DNA of 64,000 bases. Source: Alistipes sp. Lineage in GTDB: Bacteria; Bacteroidota; Bacteroidia; Bacteroidales; Rikenellaceae. Numbering within the stretch: position 1 is the stretch's first letter; each line of letters starts with the position of its first letter. The notes beneath the pieces are model-generated. The model was not told the DNA's origin. It did not search any database and worked only from the letters and a program-made list of their open reading frames with translations. Location of the stretch: positions 9,157 through 73,156 of the forward strand of contig JAHHQK010000007.1 of assembly GCA_020026435.1 (NCBI GenBank). Reading direction: 5' to 3'. Shown one piece after another: positions 35,857 to 47,213 of the stretch. A program made the translations under genes and the position numbers.

Positions 35857-36198
35857 TCATACTCTCGATACGGAAGCCTCCTCCTTAGGGAAAGCGTCTC
35901 GCTCGGAGGGGATCTCGGTCCGGGGCCGGTGCTGGTGGATGAAATCGACGACATCCTTCAGGCCGTCGGCAAATTTCGTGAAATCCTCCTTGTAGAGGAA
36001 TATCTTGTGACGGTTGTAAGAGGAGGTTCCGTCGGGTGCCGTGATTTTACGGCTCTCGGTGATCGTCAGATAATAATCCTCGGATCGGGTGACGCGGACA
36101 TCGAAAAAATAAGTCCGCCGACCGGCCTTGACGGCTTTGGTCATGATTTGCTCGTCATACTCCTCTTGTCTATGACGAGGTGTTGCCTGGGATAACAT
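35857..36198 (-). CDS. DUF3276 / PUR-alpha-like nucleic-acid-binding protein
   Basis: 113 residues. After a short charged N-terminus comes KAVKAGRRTYFFDVRVTRSEDYYLTITESRK, then HKIFLYKEDFTKFADGLKDVVDFI, the pattern of the bacterial PUR domain (DUF3276), related to Borrelia BpuR. These bind single-stranded DNA or RNA. Length matches the family; the ATG at 36198 keeps the charged tail seen in homologues. It stands alone, with its own terminator. Confidence 0.85.
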   Translation of the reverse strand: MLSQATPRHRQEEYDEQIMTKAVKAGRRTYFFDVRVTRSEDYYLTITESRKITAPDGTSSYNRHKIFLYKEDFTKFADGLKDVVDFIHQHRPRTEIPSERDAFPKEEASVSRV

Positions 36199-36283
36199 AA
36201 CAATTAAGTAGTTCGGGTTGTTATTTATGTGAAAGTGATACGAATTTACACAAAAAAACGCGAATCTCCAAGCAAACCGAACA

Positions 36284-37870
36284 TTATTTTTCTCCTTTCA
36301 AAATCGGATTGCCCTCCGTCTCCCAGTGTGAAAGCAGATCTACGGCGCGGGTGTATGCACCTGTATGTGAATTGTTTACAATTTTGTAAAAGGAGCCCCG
36401 CTCAAAAAGCCTTTCGGCAAGGAGCGAACGGATTCTGATTTTGACCAATTTTTCGGAGTGGGAGAATTCCCCTTCGTCAAATTCTATATTGTATCGTGTG
36501 GCGAGGGCCTTTATCCCCTCATACATCCCGGCATCAGGCTCGAACCCCGCCTTGAAATCGGCCAGGGTGGGGTAGCGGCTCTTCAGGTGGGTGCGGTGGT
36601 GGTCCAGATACCCCAGCACATATTCGTTGATCACCCCGCGGCGGATCAACTGTCCGTAGTAGGGACTGAATCCCGCGGTGTCGGCGGGGATGAGCAGGTC
36701 GGGGTGGATGCCGCCTCCGCCGCGGACCGTGCGGCGGTACTTGAGCGTGGTGAATTCGGGGGTGTCGGCATCGAGCGAGTCGCGCACGCGGTCGTCGTAG
36801 CGGCGCAGGTGGTCCATGTAGTACTCGCGGCGTTCGCCCTGCTTGTAGGGACGCTGGATGACGCGGCCCGAGGGCGTGTGGTAGCGGGCCACGGTAAGGC
36901 GGATAGCCGAACCGTCACCCAGGCTTATCTGGCGTTGTACCAGTCCCTTGCCGAAACTCGGACGGCCGATTACGACCCCTCGGTCCCAGTCTTGGATGGC
37001 TCCCGCCACGATCTCCGAGGCCGAGGCCGAAGTCTCGTCGATGAGCACGGCCACATGCCCCTCGGTGAAGGCTCCGTTTTCGGGTGTGCGGAACGTCATG
37101 GGCGGGATGGCGCGACCCTCGGTGGAGAGGACCACGGCCCCGCGCGGGAGGAAGAATCCGGCTAACTTGAGGGCCTGGTCCAGCAATCCGCCGCCGTTGC
37201 CCCTCAGATCGAGGATGAGGCTTTGGGGACGCCCCAGCTCCGCGAACGATGAGCGAAACTCCTCGAAGGTGGTGCGACCGAAACGGTTGATCTTGATATA
37301 GCCGATTTCCGGTGTGGCCATGTAGGCGGCATCGACCGTGTTGAGGGGGATTTTGTCGCGCACAATCGAGAACCGCAGCTCCTCGCTTACGCCAGGACGG
37401 TGGATGGCGATCTCGACCTTCGAGCCGCGTTTGCCCCTCAGGTACTTCGGGACTTCGCCCTGCTTGAGCCCCACGGCCCCGAGGGTGTCGATGCGGACGA
37501 TGCGGTCGTTGGCCCTTACTCCCACCTCGGCGGCCGGACCTCCGGGAATGGTGTTCACCACGTGAACCGTGTCGCGGAGAATGGCAAACTCCACGCCGAT
37601 GCCGCTGAATTCGCCGTTGAATGACTCCTCGACACTCTTCATCTCCTCGGCATCGAGATAGGCCGAGTGGGGGTCGAGCTGCTCCAGCATGGCGCGGATG
37701 GCGCTCTCGGTGAGGGGCGTCATCTCCACATCCTCGACATAGAGCTTCGACAGAAGACGGCTCACTTGCATAATCTTCTGCATATTCTTCATGAAGACTT
37801 TTTCCTGGGTCTCCTGCGCCCGAAGGGGCAAAAAGAGCAAGGTGACCAAAAGTGTGAGTATCAATCGCAT
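36284..37870 (-). CDS. S41-family C-terminal processing protease
   Basis: 528 residues from MRLILTLLV, with a signal peptide ending PLRAQ; a longer open frame upstream encodes a Ser-Pro repeat and is not part of the protein. PDZ domain about 85-165 (GEFSGIGVEFAI, VGVRANDRIVRIDT), then the S41 core with the nucleophile Ser in ETSASASEIVAGAIQDW and the general base Lys in GRPSFGKGLVQ. Such periplasmic proteases trim or degrade envelope proteins. The C-terminal about 130 residues form an extra domain common in Bacteroidota homologues. Confidence 0.93.
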   Translation of the reverse strand: MRLILTLLVTLLFLPLRAQETQEKVFMKNMQKIMQVSRLLSKLYVEDVEMTPLTESAIRAMLEQLDPHSAYLDAEEMKSVEESFNGEFSGIGVEFAILRDTVHVVNTIPGGPAAEVGVRANDRIVRIDTLGAVGLKQGEVPKYLRGKRGSKVEIAIHRPGVSEELRFSIVRDKIPLNTVDAAYMATPEIGYIKINRFGRTTFEEFRSSFAELGRPQSLILDLRGNGGGLLDQALKLAGFFLPRGAVVLSTEGRAIPPMTFRTPENGAFTEGHVAVLIDETSASASEIVAGAIQDWDRGVVIGRPSFGKGLVQRQISLGDGSAIRLTVARYHTPSGRVIQRPYKQGERREYYMDHLRRYDDRVRDSLDADTPEFTTLKYRRTVRGGGGIHPDLLIPADTAGFSPYYGQLIRRGVINEYVLGYLDHHRTHLKSRYPTLADFKAGFEPDAGMYEGIKALATRYNIEFDEGEFSHSEKLVKIRIRSLLAERLFERGSFYKIVNNSHTGAYTRAVDLLSHWETEGNPILKGEK

Positions 37871-38113
37871 GACTGAATGTTTTTTTGTGTTTGCTGTTTC
37901 TGTTGCGGCTTTTTTTGCTGCGGTTTTTATCCCTGTCTCTGTGATTCGGGATAGGAAACGTTCCGTGTGATTCCGGGGGATCTCATGCGGGTACGCTGTG
38001 CCTTCGTTCATTGAGACGGGGAAGACGAGGCTGGGGCTGGGACTGGGACTGGGACTGGGACTCCGCACCGTCTACCGCGTCTGTGTTGTACCTGTTGAAA
38101 GCCCTATCTTAAA
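37871..38113. other. Spacer upstream of the S41 protease gene
   Basis: It holds the leader of the protease gene and the hexamer repeat at 38031-38064; no gene is supported. Confidence 0.5.
38031..38064. repeat. Hexanucleotide microsatellite (CTGGGA)n
   Basis: CTGGGG followed by four exact CTGGGA units and a partial one. It lies about 160-195 bp upstream of the S41 protease start. The number of units could vary by slippage. Confidence 0.8.
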
Positions 38114-38151
38114 CAATAAGCCTCCCTACAACGCGATAGAGAGGCTTATTG
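38114..38151 (-). terminator. hisS terminator
   Basis: Perfect 11-bp stem CAATAAGCCTC / GAGGCTTATTG, 25 bp past the hisS stop. Confidence 0.75.
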
Positions 38152-38175
38152 TATATAGGTGCTTGGCCTATGGAA

Positions 38176-39528
38176 TTACTTTATCTCGGCGAGCAGATCG
38201 GCGATTTTGGAGAGCTCGACCTGCTGCTGATCACCCGAGCGCATATCCTTGATGGTGGCAACTCCGGCCTCCAACTCCTGCGAACCGATGATCACCACGA
38301 AGGGAATCGAACGGCGGTTGGCATACTCCATCTGCTTTTTCATCTTGGCAGCCTCGGGATAAATCTCGGCGGGGACACCCTTGTCGCGCAGCTGACGCAG
38401 TACGGGCAGAGCCGCAGCCTCCTCCTTTTTGCCGAGGTTGGTGAAGATCACGCGGGTCGAGAAGTTGACCTCCTCGGGGAAGAGATCCAAACCGCACATC
38501 ACATCGTAGATGCGGTCGGCTCCGAACGAGATGCCGACACCCGACAGCCCCTTCAAACCGAAGATACCTGTCAGATCGTCGTAGCGACCGCCTCCCGAGA
38601 TCGAGCCGATGGCGAAATCCAGGGCCTTGACCTCGAAGATGGCTCCCGTGTAGTAGTTCAGACCGCGGGCCAGCGAGAGATCCAGCTCCACATCCAACTC
38701 AATGCCCGATGCCGAGACATAGCCGAAGATCGTGCGCATCTCCTCGATACCCTTCATGCCGGTCTCGGAGGCGGCGAGCAGATTGCTCAACAGGGAGAGC
38801 TTCTCGTCGTTCGTACCGCTCATTTCGAGGATGGGCTGCAACTTGCCGATGGCCTCTTCGTCCAAACCGCGCTCCATAAGCTCGGCTTTGACATTGTCCA
38901 GACCGATCTTGTCCAGTTTGTCGATGGCCACCGTGATGTCCATCATCTTGTCGGCATGACCGATCGCTTCGGCAATGCCGAAGAGGATCTTGCGGTTGTT
39001 CATCTTGAGCTGTACGCGGATACCCAGTGCACGGAACACGCGCTCGACGATCTCCACCAGCTCCACTTCGCAGAGCAGCGAGTGGGTGCCGATCACATCG
39101 ACGTCACACTGGTAGAACTCGCGGTAACGACCCTTCTGCGGACGATCGGCGCGCCATACGGGCTGGATCTGATAACGCTTGAAGGGGAACGTCAACTCGT
39201 TGTTGTGCTGGACGACGTAGCGGGCAAACGGCACCGTGAGGTCGTAACGCAGACCCTTCTCGCAGATCTTCGATGCCTGCGTGAGTTCCTCCGGCGAGAG
39301 CTTTGCGGCGTAGTCGCCCGAGTTGAGGATCTTGAACAGCAATTTGTCGCCCTCGTCGCCGTATTTGCCTAAGAGGGTCGAGAGATTTTCCATCGAAGGG
39401 GTCTCCAGCGGAGCGAATCCGTAGGTGCGGAATACCTTTCTGATGGTGTCGAAGATATATTGGCGGCGCATCATCTCCAACGGAGAGAAGTCGCGTGTAC
39501 CTTTCGGAATAGAGGGTTTTTGTGCCAT
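38176..39528 (-). CDS. hisS: Histidyl-tRNA synthetase
   Basis: 450 residues. Class II motif 1 region [18 protein letters not shown], motif 2 [16 protein letters not shown], HisA signature [13 protein letters not shown], motif 3 [15 protein letters not shown], then a C-terminal anticodon-binding domain (about 350-450, [20 protein letters not shown]). It charges tRNA-His. It lies 15 bp after ettA on the same strand and is probably read from the ettA promoter. Confidence 0.97.
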   Translation of the reverse strand: MAQKPSIPKGTRDFSPLEMMRRQYIFDTIRKVFRTYGFAPLETPSMENLSTLLGKYGDEGDKLLFKILNSGDYAAKLSPEELTQASKICEKGLRYDLTVPFARYVVQHNNELTFPFKRYQIQPVWRADRPQKGRYREFYQCDVDVIGTHSLLCEVELVEIVERVFRALGIRVQLKMNNRKILFGIAEAIGHADKMMDITVAIDKLDKIGLDNVKAELMERGLDEEAIGKLQPILEMSGTNDEKLSLLSNLLAASETGMKGIEEMRTIFGYVSASGIELDVELDLSLARGLNYYTGAIFEVKALDFAIGSISGGGRYDDLTGIFGLKGLSGVGISFGADRIYDVMCGLDLFPEEVNFSTRVIFTNLGKKEEAAALPVLRQLRDKGVPAEIYPEAAKMKKQMEYANRRSIPFVVIIGSQELEAGVATIKDMRSGDQQQVELSKIADLLAEIK

Positions 39529-39543
39529 AACCTTTGTGTATAA

Positions 39544-41217
<1,674 letters not shown>

Positions 41218-41331
41218 AAATTGTATGTCTTGTTTGTTTTGTTGTCCTGTCCGTACGGCCGTTCGCGGGGTGTCCCCGAGGGGGGCGGGCCGTTTTTCCG
41301 GCCTTTTGACCGGGCCGGGGATTAATCCTTG

Positions 41332-41339
41332 CAAAGATA
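41332..41339 (-). promoter_or_regulatory. -7 box for ettA-hisS
   Basis: TATCTTTG on the minus strand, 115 bp before the ettA ATG. The leader contains a GC-rich hairpin-prone stretch (41281-41322, ending in CCGGGCCGGGG) that could affect translation. Confidence 0.45.
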
Positions 41340-41414
41340 CGACTATTTTTTTGAAAAATCCCGCCTTGAGGCGATTTTTACCCGATCAATCGACCCCCGG
41401 AGCGGGCAAAACGC

Positions 41415-41443
41415 TTTGGTATGGAAAATTTTTTCTATCTTTG
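41415..41443 (+). promoter_or_regulatory. Promoter of obg
   Basis: TTTG (41415-41418), 17 bp, TATCTTTG (41436-41443): both halves of the Bacteroidota consensus are exact. The obg ATG follows 20 bp later, which also rules out the longer open frame starting at 41421. Confidence 0.7.
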
Positions 41444-41462
41444 CACCCATAAACAGAGTATT

Positions 41463-42476
41463 ATGGCAGGATCGAACTTCGTAGATTACGTGAAGATATT
41501 TGCCCGTTCGGGGCATGGAGGCAGTGGCTCGGCACACTTCCGCAGAGAGAAATTTGTGGCATTCGGCGGTCCCGACGGCGGTGACGGCGGCAAGGGCGGC
41601 AGCATTGTGCTGGTGGGTGAGAAGCAGTATTGGACACTGATCCACCTGAAGTACCAGCGCCACCAGTTTGCCGAGGACGGAGCCTGCGGATCGGGAGCCC
41701 GTTCGTCGGGCAAGGATGCCAAGGATATCGTGATTCCCGTGCCGCTGGGAACGGTAGCCAAGCGACTGGTTGTCGACGAGGACGGAGAGGAACACTACGA
41801 GATGGTGGGCGAGGTGACGGCCCATGGCGAGCGTCTGGTGCTGCTGCACGGCGGTCGCGGCGGCCTGGGTAACTGGCACTTCAAGAGCGCCACGAACCAA
41901 ACCCCGCGCTATGCCCAGCCCGGTGAGGAGGGTGACGAGGGTACGTTCATCCTGGAGCTGAAGGTGCTGGCCGATGTGGGGCTGGTGGGCTTCCCCAATG
42001 CCGGAAAGTCGACCCTCCTGGCAGCCGTGTCGGCGGCCAAGCCCAAGATCGCCAACTATGCCTTCACGACCCTTGAACCGAACCTGGGTATCGTCGAGGT
42101 GCGTGACCACAAGTCGTTTGTCATGGCCGACATCCCCGGTATCATCGAGGGCGCACACGAGGGTAAGGGTCTCGGTACTCGCTTCCTGCGCCACATCGAG
42201 CGTAACTCGGTGCTGCTGTTCATGATCCCGGCCGACAGCGACGACGTGAAGGCCGACTACGAGGTTCTGCTCGGCGAGCTGACGCAGTATAACCCCGAAT
42301 TGCTCGACAAGGAGCGTCTGCTGGCCATCACCAAGTGCGATATGCTGGACGAGGAGCTGATCGAGGAGATGAAGGATCATCTGCCCGAAGGCATCCCGAC
42401 GGTGTTTATCTCGTCGGTGACGGGGCTGAATATCGCGCGCCTGAAGGATATGCTTTGGGATACGTTGCAGAAGTAA
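41463..42476 (+). CDS. obg: Obg-family GTPase
   Basis: 337 residues. The glycine-rich Obg fold (about 1-160, [13 protein letters not shown]) precedes a G domain with G1 [12 protein letters not shown]3 [16 protein letters not shown] and G4 ITKCDML. There is no long C-terminal OCT domain. It is an essential GTPase in 50S ribosome assembly. It stands alone between its own promoter and terminator, divergent from ettA. Confidence 0.96.
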   Translation: MAGSNFVDYVKIFARSGHGGSGSAHFRREKFVAFGGPDGGDGGKGGSIVLVGEKQYWTLIHLKYQRHQFAEDGACGSGARSSGKDAKDIVIPVPLGTVAKRLVVDEDGEEHYEMVGEVTAHGERLVLLHGGRGGLGNWHFKSATNQTPRYAQPGEEGDEGTFILELKVLADVGLVGFPNAGKSTLLAAVSAAKPKIANYAFTTLEPNLGIVEVRDHKSFVMADIPGIIEGAHEGKGLGTRFLRHIERNSVLLFMIPADSDDVKADYEVLLGELTQYNPELLDKERLLAITKCDMLDEELIEEMKDHLPEGIPTVFISSVTGLNIARLKDMLWDTLQK

Positions 42477-42502
42477 GGCGGCGGATCGCTTCCCGCTTAT
42501 CA

Positions 42503-42543
42503 TAAAAAAGGACAAACCTCATGTCGGGGTTTGTCTTTTTTTT
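42503..42543 (+). terminator. obg terminator
   Basis: GACAAACC / GGTTTGTC stem (42511-42535) followed by a run of T. Confidence 0.85.
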
Positions 42544-42920
42544 GTGCCGTGCGGGAGCGGGTTGCAAAGAGGGCCTCCCCCAAAACAACTTGAAAATGCC
42601 CCAGGCGCAGAACGGCATGATCGCGGAAGGGGAATGACAAAGCGACAGAGCCGCAGGAAAATAGGGGATATGGTGCGGCAAGGTAAGGTGGAGGGTAAGA
42701 TGGCGAGGGGACCGATCTGTCGGTCATGCGACCGCAGGGTTTGACGACAAAACAGCCGACGGTGTGGTTAAAGTAGTGATGAGGCGTAATTCGACATTGG
42801 ACATGACGGTGGCCTTTGACTTTGGCAATGGCAACTGCGACAGTGCTGGAGCAGGTATTGGAGTTGGCAACGAGGGATCCTGTCCCCTCTTTCAATTGCA
42901 AACCCTTCCTTTTGTCGCGG
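42544..42920. other. Convergent spacer, no supported gene
   Basis: Only short chance open frames lie between the obg terminator and the lipoprotein gene. No terminator for the lipoprotein operon was clear. Confidence 0.5.
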
Positions 42921-43724
42921 TCATTTCGCAGCGGATGGCGTAGGCTCGAATTGGAAATTGTGGTTGACGACTCTCAGCCGATATTTCCCCGCGAAGTATT
43001 CGACAATGCCGCGGATCGTGCCGCAGCCTTCGGGAACAAGGCTTGATGCGTAGGCGCAGGTCGAGGGCATCCACACCATAAACTCCCCGCCCCGACCGTC
43101 CACCAGCCTGTGGGTGGTGTTGCGGTAATGCCCCGGAGCATCGGCCTCGCACCAGGGTCTGATTTCCGCAAAGCGTACCCCGTGGAATTCCACATAAGTG
43201 TCGATATGGTGGGGGCGTACCTCCCCGAATCTCAAAATCTGGGCTTGGGGCGGCAGAGGTTCGTTGGTATCCTTTGAGATGTAGTGGTCCAGTTCCTCAT
43301 GGGGAATCTCCTCCGCGCCCCAGTCGTCGTCGCCTGTGCCCAGACGCAACTGCCCCGAATGGTTGCAGAGGGTGAGACCATGGCAGTGGACGGTGAGGCT
43401 TTGGCCGAAGGGGTAGAGGTCGGCCAAATGGTCGCTCGTGATGTTGAGGGCGATTCCTCCGCTCCGGTCGGCGAGGAACAGCTCGTGGAAGAACTCCCCG
43501 TAGTGGTCGCTGCTGATCACCCGTCCGCGGATCGAGATCGGCCCGCTGAGCAGGGTGCTGCTCCCGCGGGCAAGCGAGCGCAGGTGGGCGATCGTGACGT
43601 ATTCGTCGTGGGGAAGGCCTTCCGTGGAGGAGTCGAAGGCGGTGGCGGGAGTGCATCCGTGGATGAGGACCAGAAGGATGACTGTCGCCACAAGGTTATA
43701 TGCTGTCCGTGCAATCCTGTTCAT
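42921..43724 (-). CDS. DUF5689-like lipoprotein, second paralogue
   Basis: 267 residues, signal peptide with lipobox VLIHGCTP. The core has SIRGRVISSDHYGEFFHELFLADRSGGIAL, an OB-type fold pattern typical of DUF5689 proteins of Bacteroidota, followed by a second OB-like part (VEFHGVRFAEI). It overlaps the gene upstream by 29 bp and resembles it in layout (ISGTVTTDDHTGNFRHRIAI in the neighbour), so the pair looks like a tandem duplication. Both probably sit in the outer membrane; function unknown. Confidence 0.7.
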   Translation of the reverse strand: MNRIARTAYNLVATVILLVLIHGCTPATAFDSSTEGLPHDEYVTIAHLRSLARGSSTLLSGPISIRGRVISSDHYGEFFHELFLADRSGGIALNITSDHLADLYPFGQSLTVHCHGLTLCNHSGQLRLGTGDDDWGAEEIPHEELDHYISKDTNEPLPPQAQILRFGEVRPHHIDTYVEFHGVRFAEIRPWCEADAPGHYRNTTHRLVDGRGGEFMVWMPSTCAYASSLVPEGCGTIRGIVEYFAGKYRLRVVNHNFQFEPTPSAAK

Positions 43725-44463
43725 ATCGGGGCTTTAGGATGAATCCCGAGGGGGTCTGTTCGAGGATTCCCGTGATGGAGCAACGCCCCTCGGGAACGGG
43801 CGTCTGCGAGAAGGTGGCGTAGGGACTCACATAACTGCGGATCTCGTTTCCCCGGCGGTCGCGGAAACGGTGATAGCCCGACCATAGGGGACGTTCCTCT
43901 TCGGCGGGCGTGTCGGCCAAAGCCACATCGTCGATGCGGATCAGCCGTCCGCAGTCTCCGCGGTCCAGCTCCCCGAGATCCATTCTCTCGGGCGGCAGCG
44001 GTTGCAGATGCTCCGTTCCGCGTTGCAGGTGGAGGCGCAGGGCGGCGGGTGAGGGCAGCATCCCGGTCGGGAATCCGCTGCCGGGTTGGGGCGTGGTCCC
44101 TACTTGTAGCACTCCGTTGTGCCACCCCGCGTGCAGGCCGTTGAGGTGGAGCGTCACCACGCACCCCTCGGGGAAATCGTTGTGGAGATGCTCCACGTCG
44201 GCCAGCAGCATGAGGGCCTCCGTGCGGGATTCGATGGCGATCCGGTGGCGGAAGTTTCCCGTGTGGTCGTCGGTGGTGACCGTGCCGCTGATGCTCATCT
44301 CCTCCCCGAGGGCACACCCTTCGGTGGGGACCATCGCCTTGAAAGCCCCGATCGAAATCGTACCCGGACGGGCCGTCTCCCCGTCCGCTTCACCGAACGA
44401 GGAGTCGTAGCAGCCCGCCAGCAACAGAAGCAGCAGGCCGCACCAGTTCCGTATGTGTCTCAT
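43696..44463 (-). CDS. DUF5689-like lipoprotein, first paralogue
   Basis: 255 residues, signal peptide with lipobox LLLAGCYD. It shares the first OB-type motif with the following gene (MSISGTVTTDDHTGNFRHRI) and the trailing pattern GRCSITGILEQTPSGFILKP versus GCGTIRGIVEYFAGKYRLRV. It begins 8 bp after the serB stop, so serB and the two lipoproteins are probably one transcript. Function unknown. Confidence 0.7.
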   Translation of the reverse strand: MRHIRNWCGLLLLLLAGCYDSSFGEADGETARPGTISIGAFKAMVPTEGCALGEEMSISGTVTTDDHTGNFRHRIAIESRTEALMLLADVEHLHNDFPEGCVVTLHLNGLHAGWHNGVLQVGTTPQPGSGFPTGMLPSPAALRLHLQRGTEHLQPLPPERMDLGELDRGDCGRLIRIDDVALADTPAEEERPLWSGYHRFRDRRGNEIRSYVSPYATFSQTPVPEGRCSITGILEQTPSGFILKPRYEQDCTDSI

Positions 44464-44471
44464 GATCCGGT

Positions 44472-45698
44472 TCAGGCCTCGATGCGCGAATCCTTCAAAC
44501 CCAGGAAGTAGAGGATGCCGTCCAGACCGATCGTCGAGATGGATTGCCGTGCGGTGGCCTTCACCTTGGGTTTGGCGTGGAAGGCGATGCCCAGACCCGC
44601 CAGGTTGAGCATCGGCAGGTCGTTGGCCCCGTCACCCACGGCCACGGCCTGCGAGATGTTGATCTTCTCGAACTGACACAGCAACCTCAGCAGCTCGGCC
44701 TTACGGCGTCCGTCGACCACTTCGCCCAGATAGCGGCCTGTGAGTCGTCCGTCCTTCACCTCCAGCTCGTTGGCATAGACGTAGTCGAAGCCGTAACGCT
44801 GCTTGAGGTAGTTGCCGAAATAGGTGAATCCGCCCGAGAGGATGGCCGTCTTGTAGCCGACCCGTTTCAGAACGGTCATCATGCGCTCCAGGCCCTCGGT
44901 GATGGGGAGGTTGAGGGCGATGTCCTCCATGACGTTGATGTCGAGTCCTTCGAGCAGGGCCACCCGCTCGGTGAAGCTCTGCCGGAAGTCGATCTCGCCA
45001 CGCATGGCCCGGGCCGTGATCTCACGCACACGGTCGCCCACGCCCGCGCGCTCGGCCAGTTCGTCGATCACCTCGGTCTCGATGAGCGTCGAGTCCATGT
45101 CGAAGCAGATCAGACGGCGGCTGCGGCGGAAGATGTCGTCGAGCTGGAACGAGACGTCGAGTCCCGAATCCGAGAGGTTCATGAACGCCTCCTGCATCTT
45201 GCTGCGCTCCTCGTCGGTGAGCGATCCGCGCACCGAAAGCTCGATGCACGACTTGGGCGAACGCTCGTCCTTGCACAGGGGCATACGTCCCGTGAGTCGT
45301 TTGATGGCGTCGATGTTGAGCCCCCGGTCGCTCACCACGCGGGTCACCTCGGCGATGTGGCGTGCGGTGACGGTGCGGCCCAGCAGGGTGATGATGTAGC
45401 GGTTCTTGCCCTGTCGTCCGACCCACATATTATATTGGTCTTCGGAGATGGGTGTAAAACGGATCATCACCTCCAGCTCGGAGGCTTTGAACAGGAGTTC
45501 CTTCATGATGTTGCCCGATTTTTCGGGCGTTGTCATGAAGAGGATGCCCAGTGTGAGCGACTGGTGGATGTTGGCCTGGCCAATATCGAGGATGAAGGCG
45601 TCGTAACGGGCGAGGATCTCGGTCAGCGAGGAAGTCATTCCCGGCTTGTCGGTTCCCGATATGTTGATCTGGATGATTTCTACGTTGTCTCGTGCCAT
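44472..45698 (-). CDS. serB: Phosphoserine phosphatase with two ACT domains
   Basis: 408 residues. Two N-terminal ACT domains (about 7-85 and 98-175) precede a HAD phosphatase with CFDMDSTLIETEVIDEL (the two nucleophile-region Asp), ILSGGFTYFG and VGDGANDLPML. It hydrolyses phosphoserine to serine, the last step of serine synthesis; the ACT domains suggest feedback by an amino acid. This two-ACT layout is the usual form in Bacteroidota and longer than E. coli SerB. Confidence 0.95.
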   Translation of the reverse strand: MARDNVEIIQINISGTDKPGMTSSLTEILARYDAFILDIGQANIHQSLTLGILFMTTPEKSGNIMKELLFKASELEVMIRFTPISEDQYNMWVGRQGKNRYIITLLGRTVTARHIAEVTRVVSDRGLNIDAIKRLTGRMPLCKDERSPKSCIELSVRGSLTDEERSKMQEAFMNLSDSGLDVSFQLDDIFRRSRRLICFDMDSTLIETEVIDELAERAGVGDRVREITARAMRGEIDFRQSFTERVALLEGLDINVMEDIALNLPITEGLERMMTVLKRVGYKTAILSGGFTYFGNYLKQRYGFDYVYANELEVKDGRLTGRYLGEVVDGRRKAELLRLLCQFEKINISQAVAVGDGANDLPMLNLAGLGIAFHAKPKVKATARQSISTIGLDGILYFLGLKDSRIEA

Positions 45699-45743
45699 CG
45701 TTTCGGGTTCTTTTTTTTTGTGAATTTATAGGTTATTTGCTTA

Positions 45744-45770
45744 CAAAGTTAATAAATTTGGTTATTTTTG
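45744..45770. promoter_or_regulatory. Divergent promoter boxes, serB and mscS-type gene
   Basis: TAACTTTG on the minus strand (45744-45751) faces serB, and TATTTTTG on the plus strand (45763-45770) faces the channel gene. Each fits TAnnTTTG and lies 46 and 22 bp from its ATG. Confidence 0.45.
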
Positions 45771-45792
45771 TTGCCGAAAACCATACATAATA

Positions 45793-46722
45793 ATGAATTT
45801 ATCATACTTGTTTTTCTCGTTTTTCGCGCAGAATGACACTCCGGCACCCCTGATGCTGCCCGATAGCGTCCAGAAAGCCAATTTTGCGCAGTCGATCCAT
45901 CGTCTGATGAATATCGACTTCCACAAGGTATTTTCGGATCTGTGTGGAGAATTGATCTGGATCGCAATCAAACTGCTGATTGCCGTCGTTGTCTATATGA
46001 TCGGCCGCTGGGTGCTGCACCGCATCATCCGTCTGGTCAACATCGTGCTGGAACACCGCCAGGTCGACGCTTCGCTCCGGTCGTTTGTCAATAACACCGT
46101 CAAGGTGATCTTCACGGTCATCCTGCTGATGATCGTCGTTCAGACCCTGGGCGTGAATGTCACCTCGCTGATCGCCCTGTTCTCGGCCGCAACTCTGGCC
46201 ATCGGTATGGCGTTGAGCGGTACGGCCCAAAACTTTGCGGGAGGAATCATGATCCTCGTGATGAAGCCCTACCGTGTGGGCGACTTCATCTCGGCACAGG
46301 GTCAGATGGGTACGGTCCACGAGATCAAGCTCTTCTCGACGGTCCTTACCACGGTCGACAACCGCCAGATCTACGTGCCGAACAACTCGATCGCCACGGC
46401 CATCATCGACAACTACACCTCCTCGCGCCGCCGTCGTGTGGATTGGACGGTGGGTATCTCCTACGGTGACGATGTGGATGTGGCCCGTCAGACGATCCTC
46501 GAAATGTTTGCCGCCGATCCGCGCATCATGCAGGATCCCGCCCCGATCGTCAAGGTTTCGGAGCTGGCCGACAGTTCGGTGAACCTCACGGTGAGAGCCT
46601 GGACCAAGACCTCGGACTACTGGGATGTGTTCTTCGACTACAACGAGCGCATCTACAAGGAGTTCCCCAAGCGCGGTCTGAGCTTCCCCTTCCCGCAGAT
46701 GGATGTTCATTTGGATAAATAA
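45793..46722 (+). CDS. MscS-family mechanosensitive channel
   Basis: 309 residues. Helices at about 58-78, 95-120 and a pore helix ending in GMALSGTAQNFAGGIMILVMKPYRVGDFI, the MscS signature, then the beta domain (VDNRQIYVPNNSIATAIIDN) and the cytoplasmic alpha/beta domain. Small MscS channels open on membrane tension to release solutes. It begins with a short hydrophobic N-terminus. A small lipoprotein gene follows 14 bp later. Confidence 0.93.
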   Translation: MNLSYLFFSFFAQNDTPAPLMLPDSVQKANFAQSIHRLMNIDFHKVFSDLCGELIWIAIKLLIAVVVYMIGRWVLHRIIRLVNIVLEHRQVDASLRSFVNNTVKVIFTVILLMIVVQTLGVNVTSLIALFSAATLAIGMALSGTAQNFAGGIMILVMKPYRVGDFISAQGQMGTVHEIKLFSTVLTTVDNRQIYVPNNSIATAIIDNYTSSRRRRVDWTVGISYGDDVDVARQTILEMFAADPRIMQDPAPIVKVSELADSSVNLTVRAWTKTSDYWDVFFDYNERIYKEFPKRGLSFPFPQMDVHLDK

Positions 46723-46736
46723 TAAATCTCATACCC

Positions 46737-47192
46737 ATGAAACGGTTTTTAAAAAATCTTCTTTTCCCGATTGCGGCTCTGATGATGTTCTCGGCCTGCA
46801 ACTCGGATATAGGTCCCGAATATTCGACGCCTCCCGTGGTGGAGAGCATGACCTTTGCGCCGGCTATCCCCATGTCGACCCAGCAAGTTACGGTCCAGGC
46901 CGTGGCTACGTGTGCCTACGGTATCCAGAATGTGGTGATCTTCTACCGTGTGACCGACAAGGACGGCAAGGTAGAACCTGTCAAGGAGGCTGGAAGTATG
47001 TTCTACGACAAGAAGGAGAAGGTGAGCTACGAGGGTAAGATTCCCGCTCAGAAAGCAGGCTCGAAGGTGGAATTCCAGGTGTTTGCCACCACGCCCTTTG
47101 GTGTGGCGGGCGGTACCGAGCTGAAGTCTTATACGGTAATGGATGGCGAGTTGAAACCGGAACCCGATCCGGAGCCACTGCCTCAGGAATAA
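46737..47192 (+). CDS. Small predicted lipoprotein, Ig-like
   Basis: 151 residues with lipobox MFSACNSD. The rest is one beta-sandwich-like domain (VESMTFAPAIPMSTQQVTV, VVIFYRVTDKDGKVEPV) and a Pro/Glu-rich tail (LKPEPDPEPLPQE). It resembles single Ig-like lipoproteins of Bacteroidota. Close spacing to the channel gene suggests one transcript. Function unknown. Confidence 0.65.
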   Translation: MKRFLKNLLFPIAALMMFSACNSDIGPEYSTPPVVESMTFAPAIPMSTQQVTVQAVATCAYGIQNVVIFYRVTDKDGKVEPVKEAGSMFYDKKEKVSYEGKIPAQKAGSKVEFQVFATTPFGVAGGTELKSYTVMDGELKPEPDPEPLPQE

Positions 47193-47213
47193 ATAAAAAA
47201 TCAAAAGAAAATT

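Noticed and set aside
37871..38068. N-terminal extension of the S41 protease with a Ser-Pro repeat
   Set aside because: The extension encodes the hexamer microsatellite and lies before a proper signal peptide at 37870.
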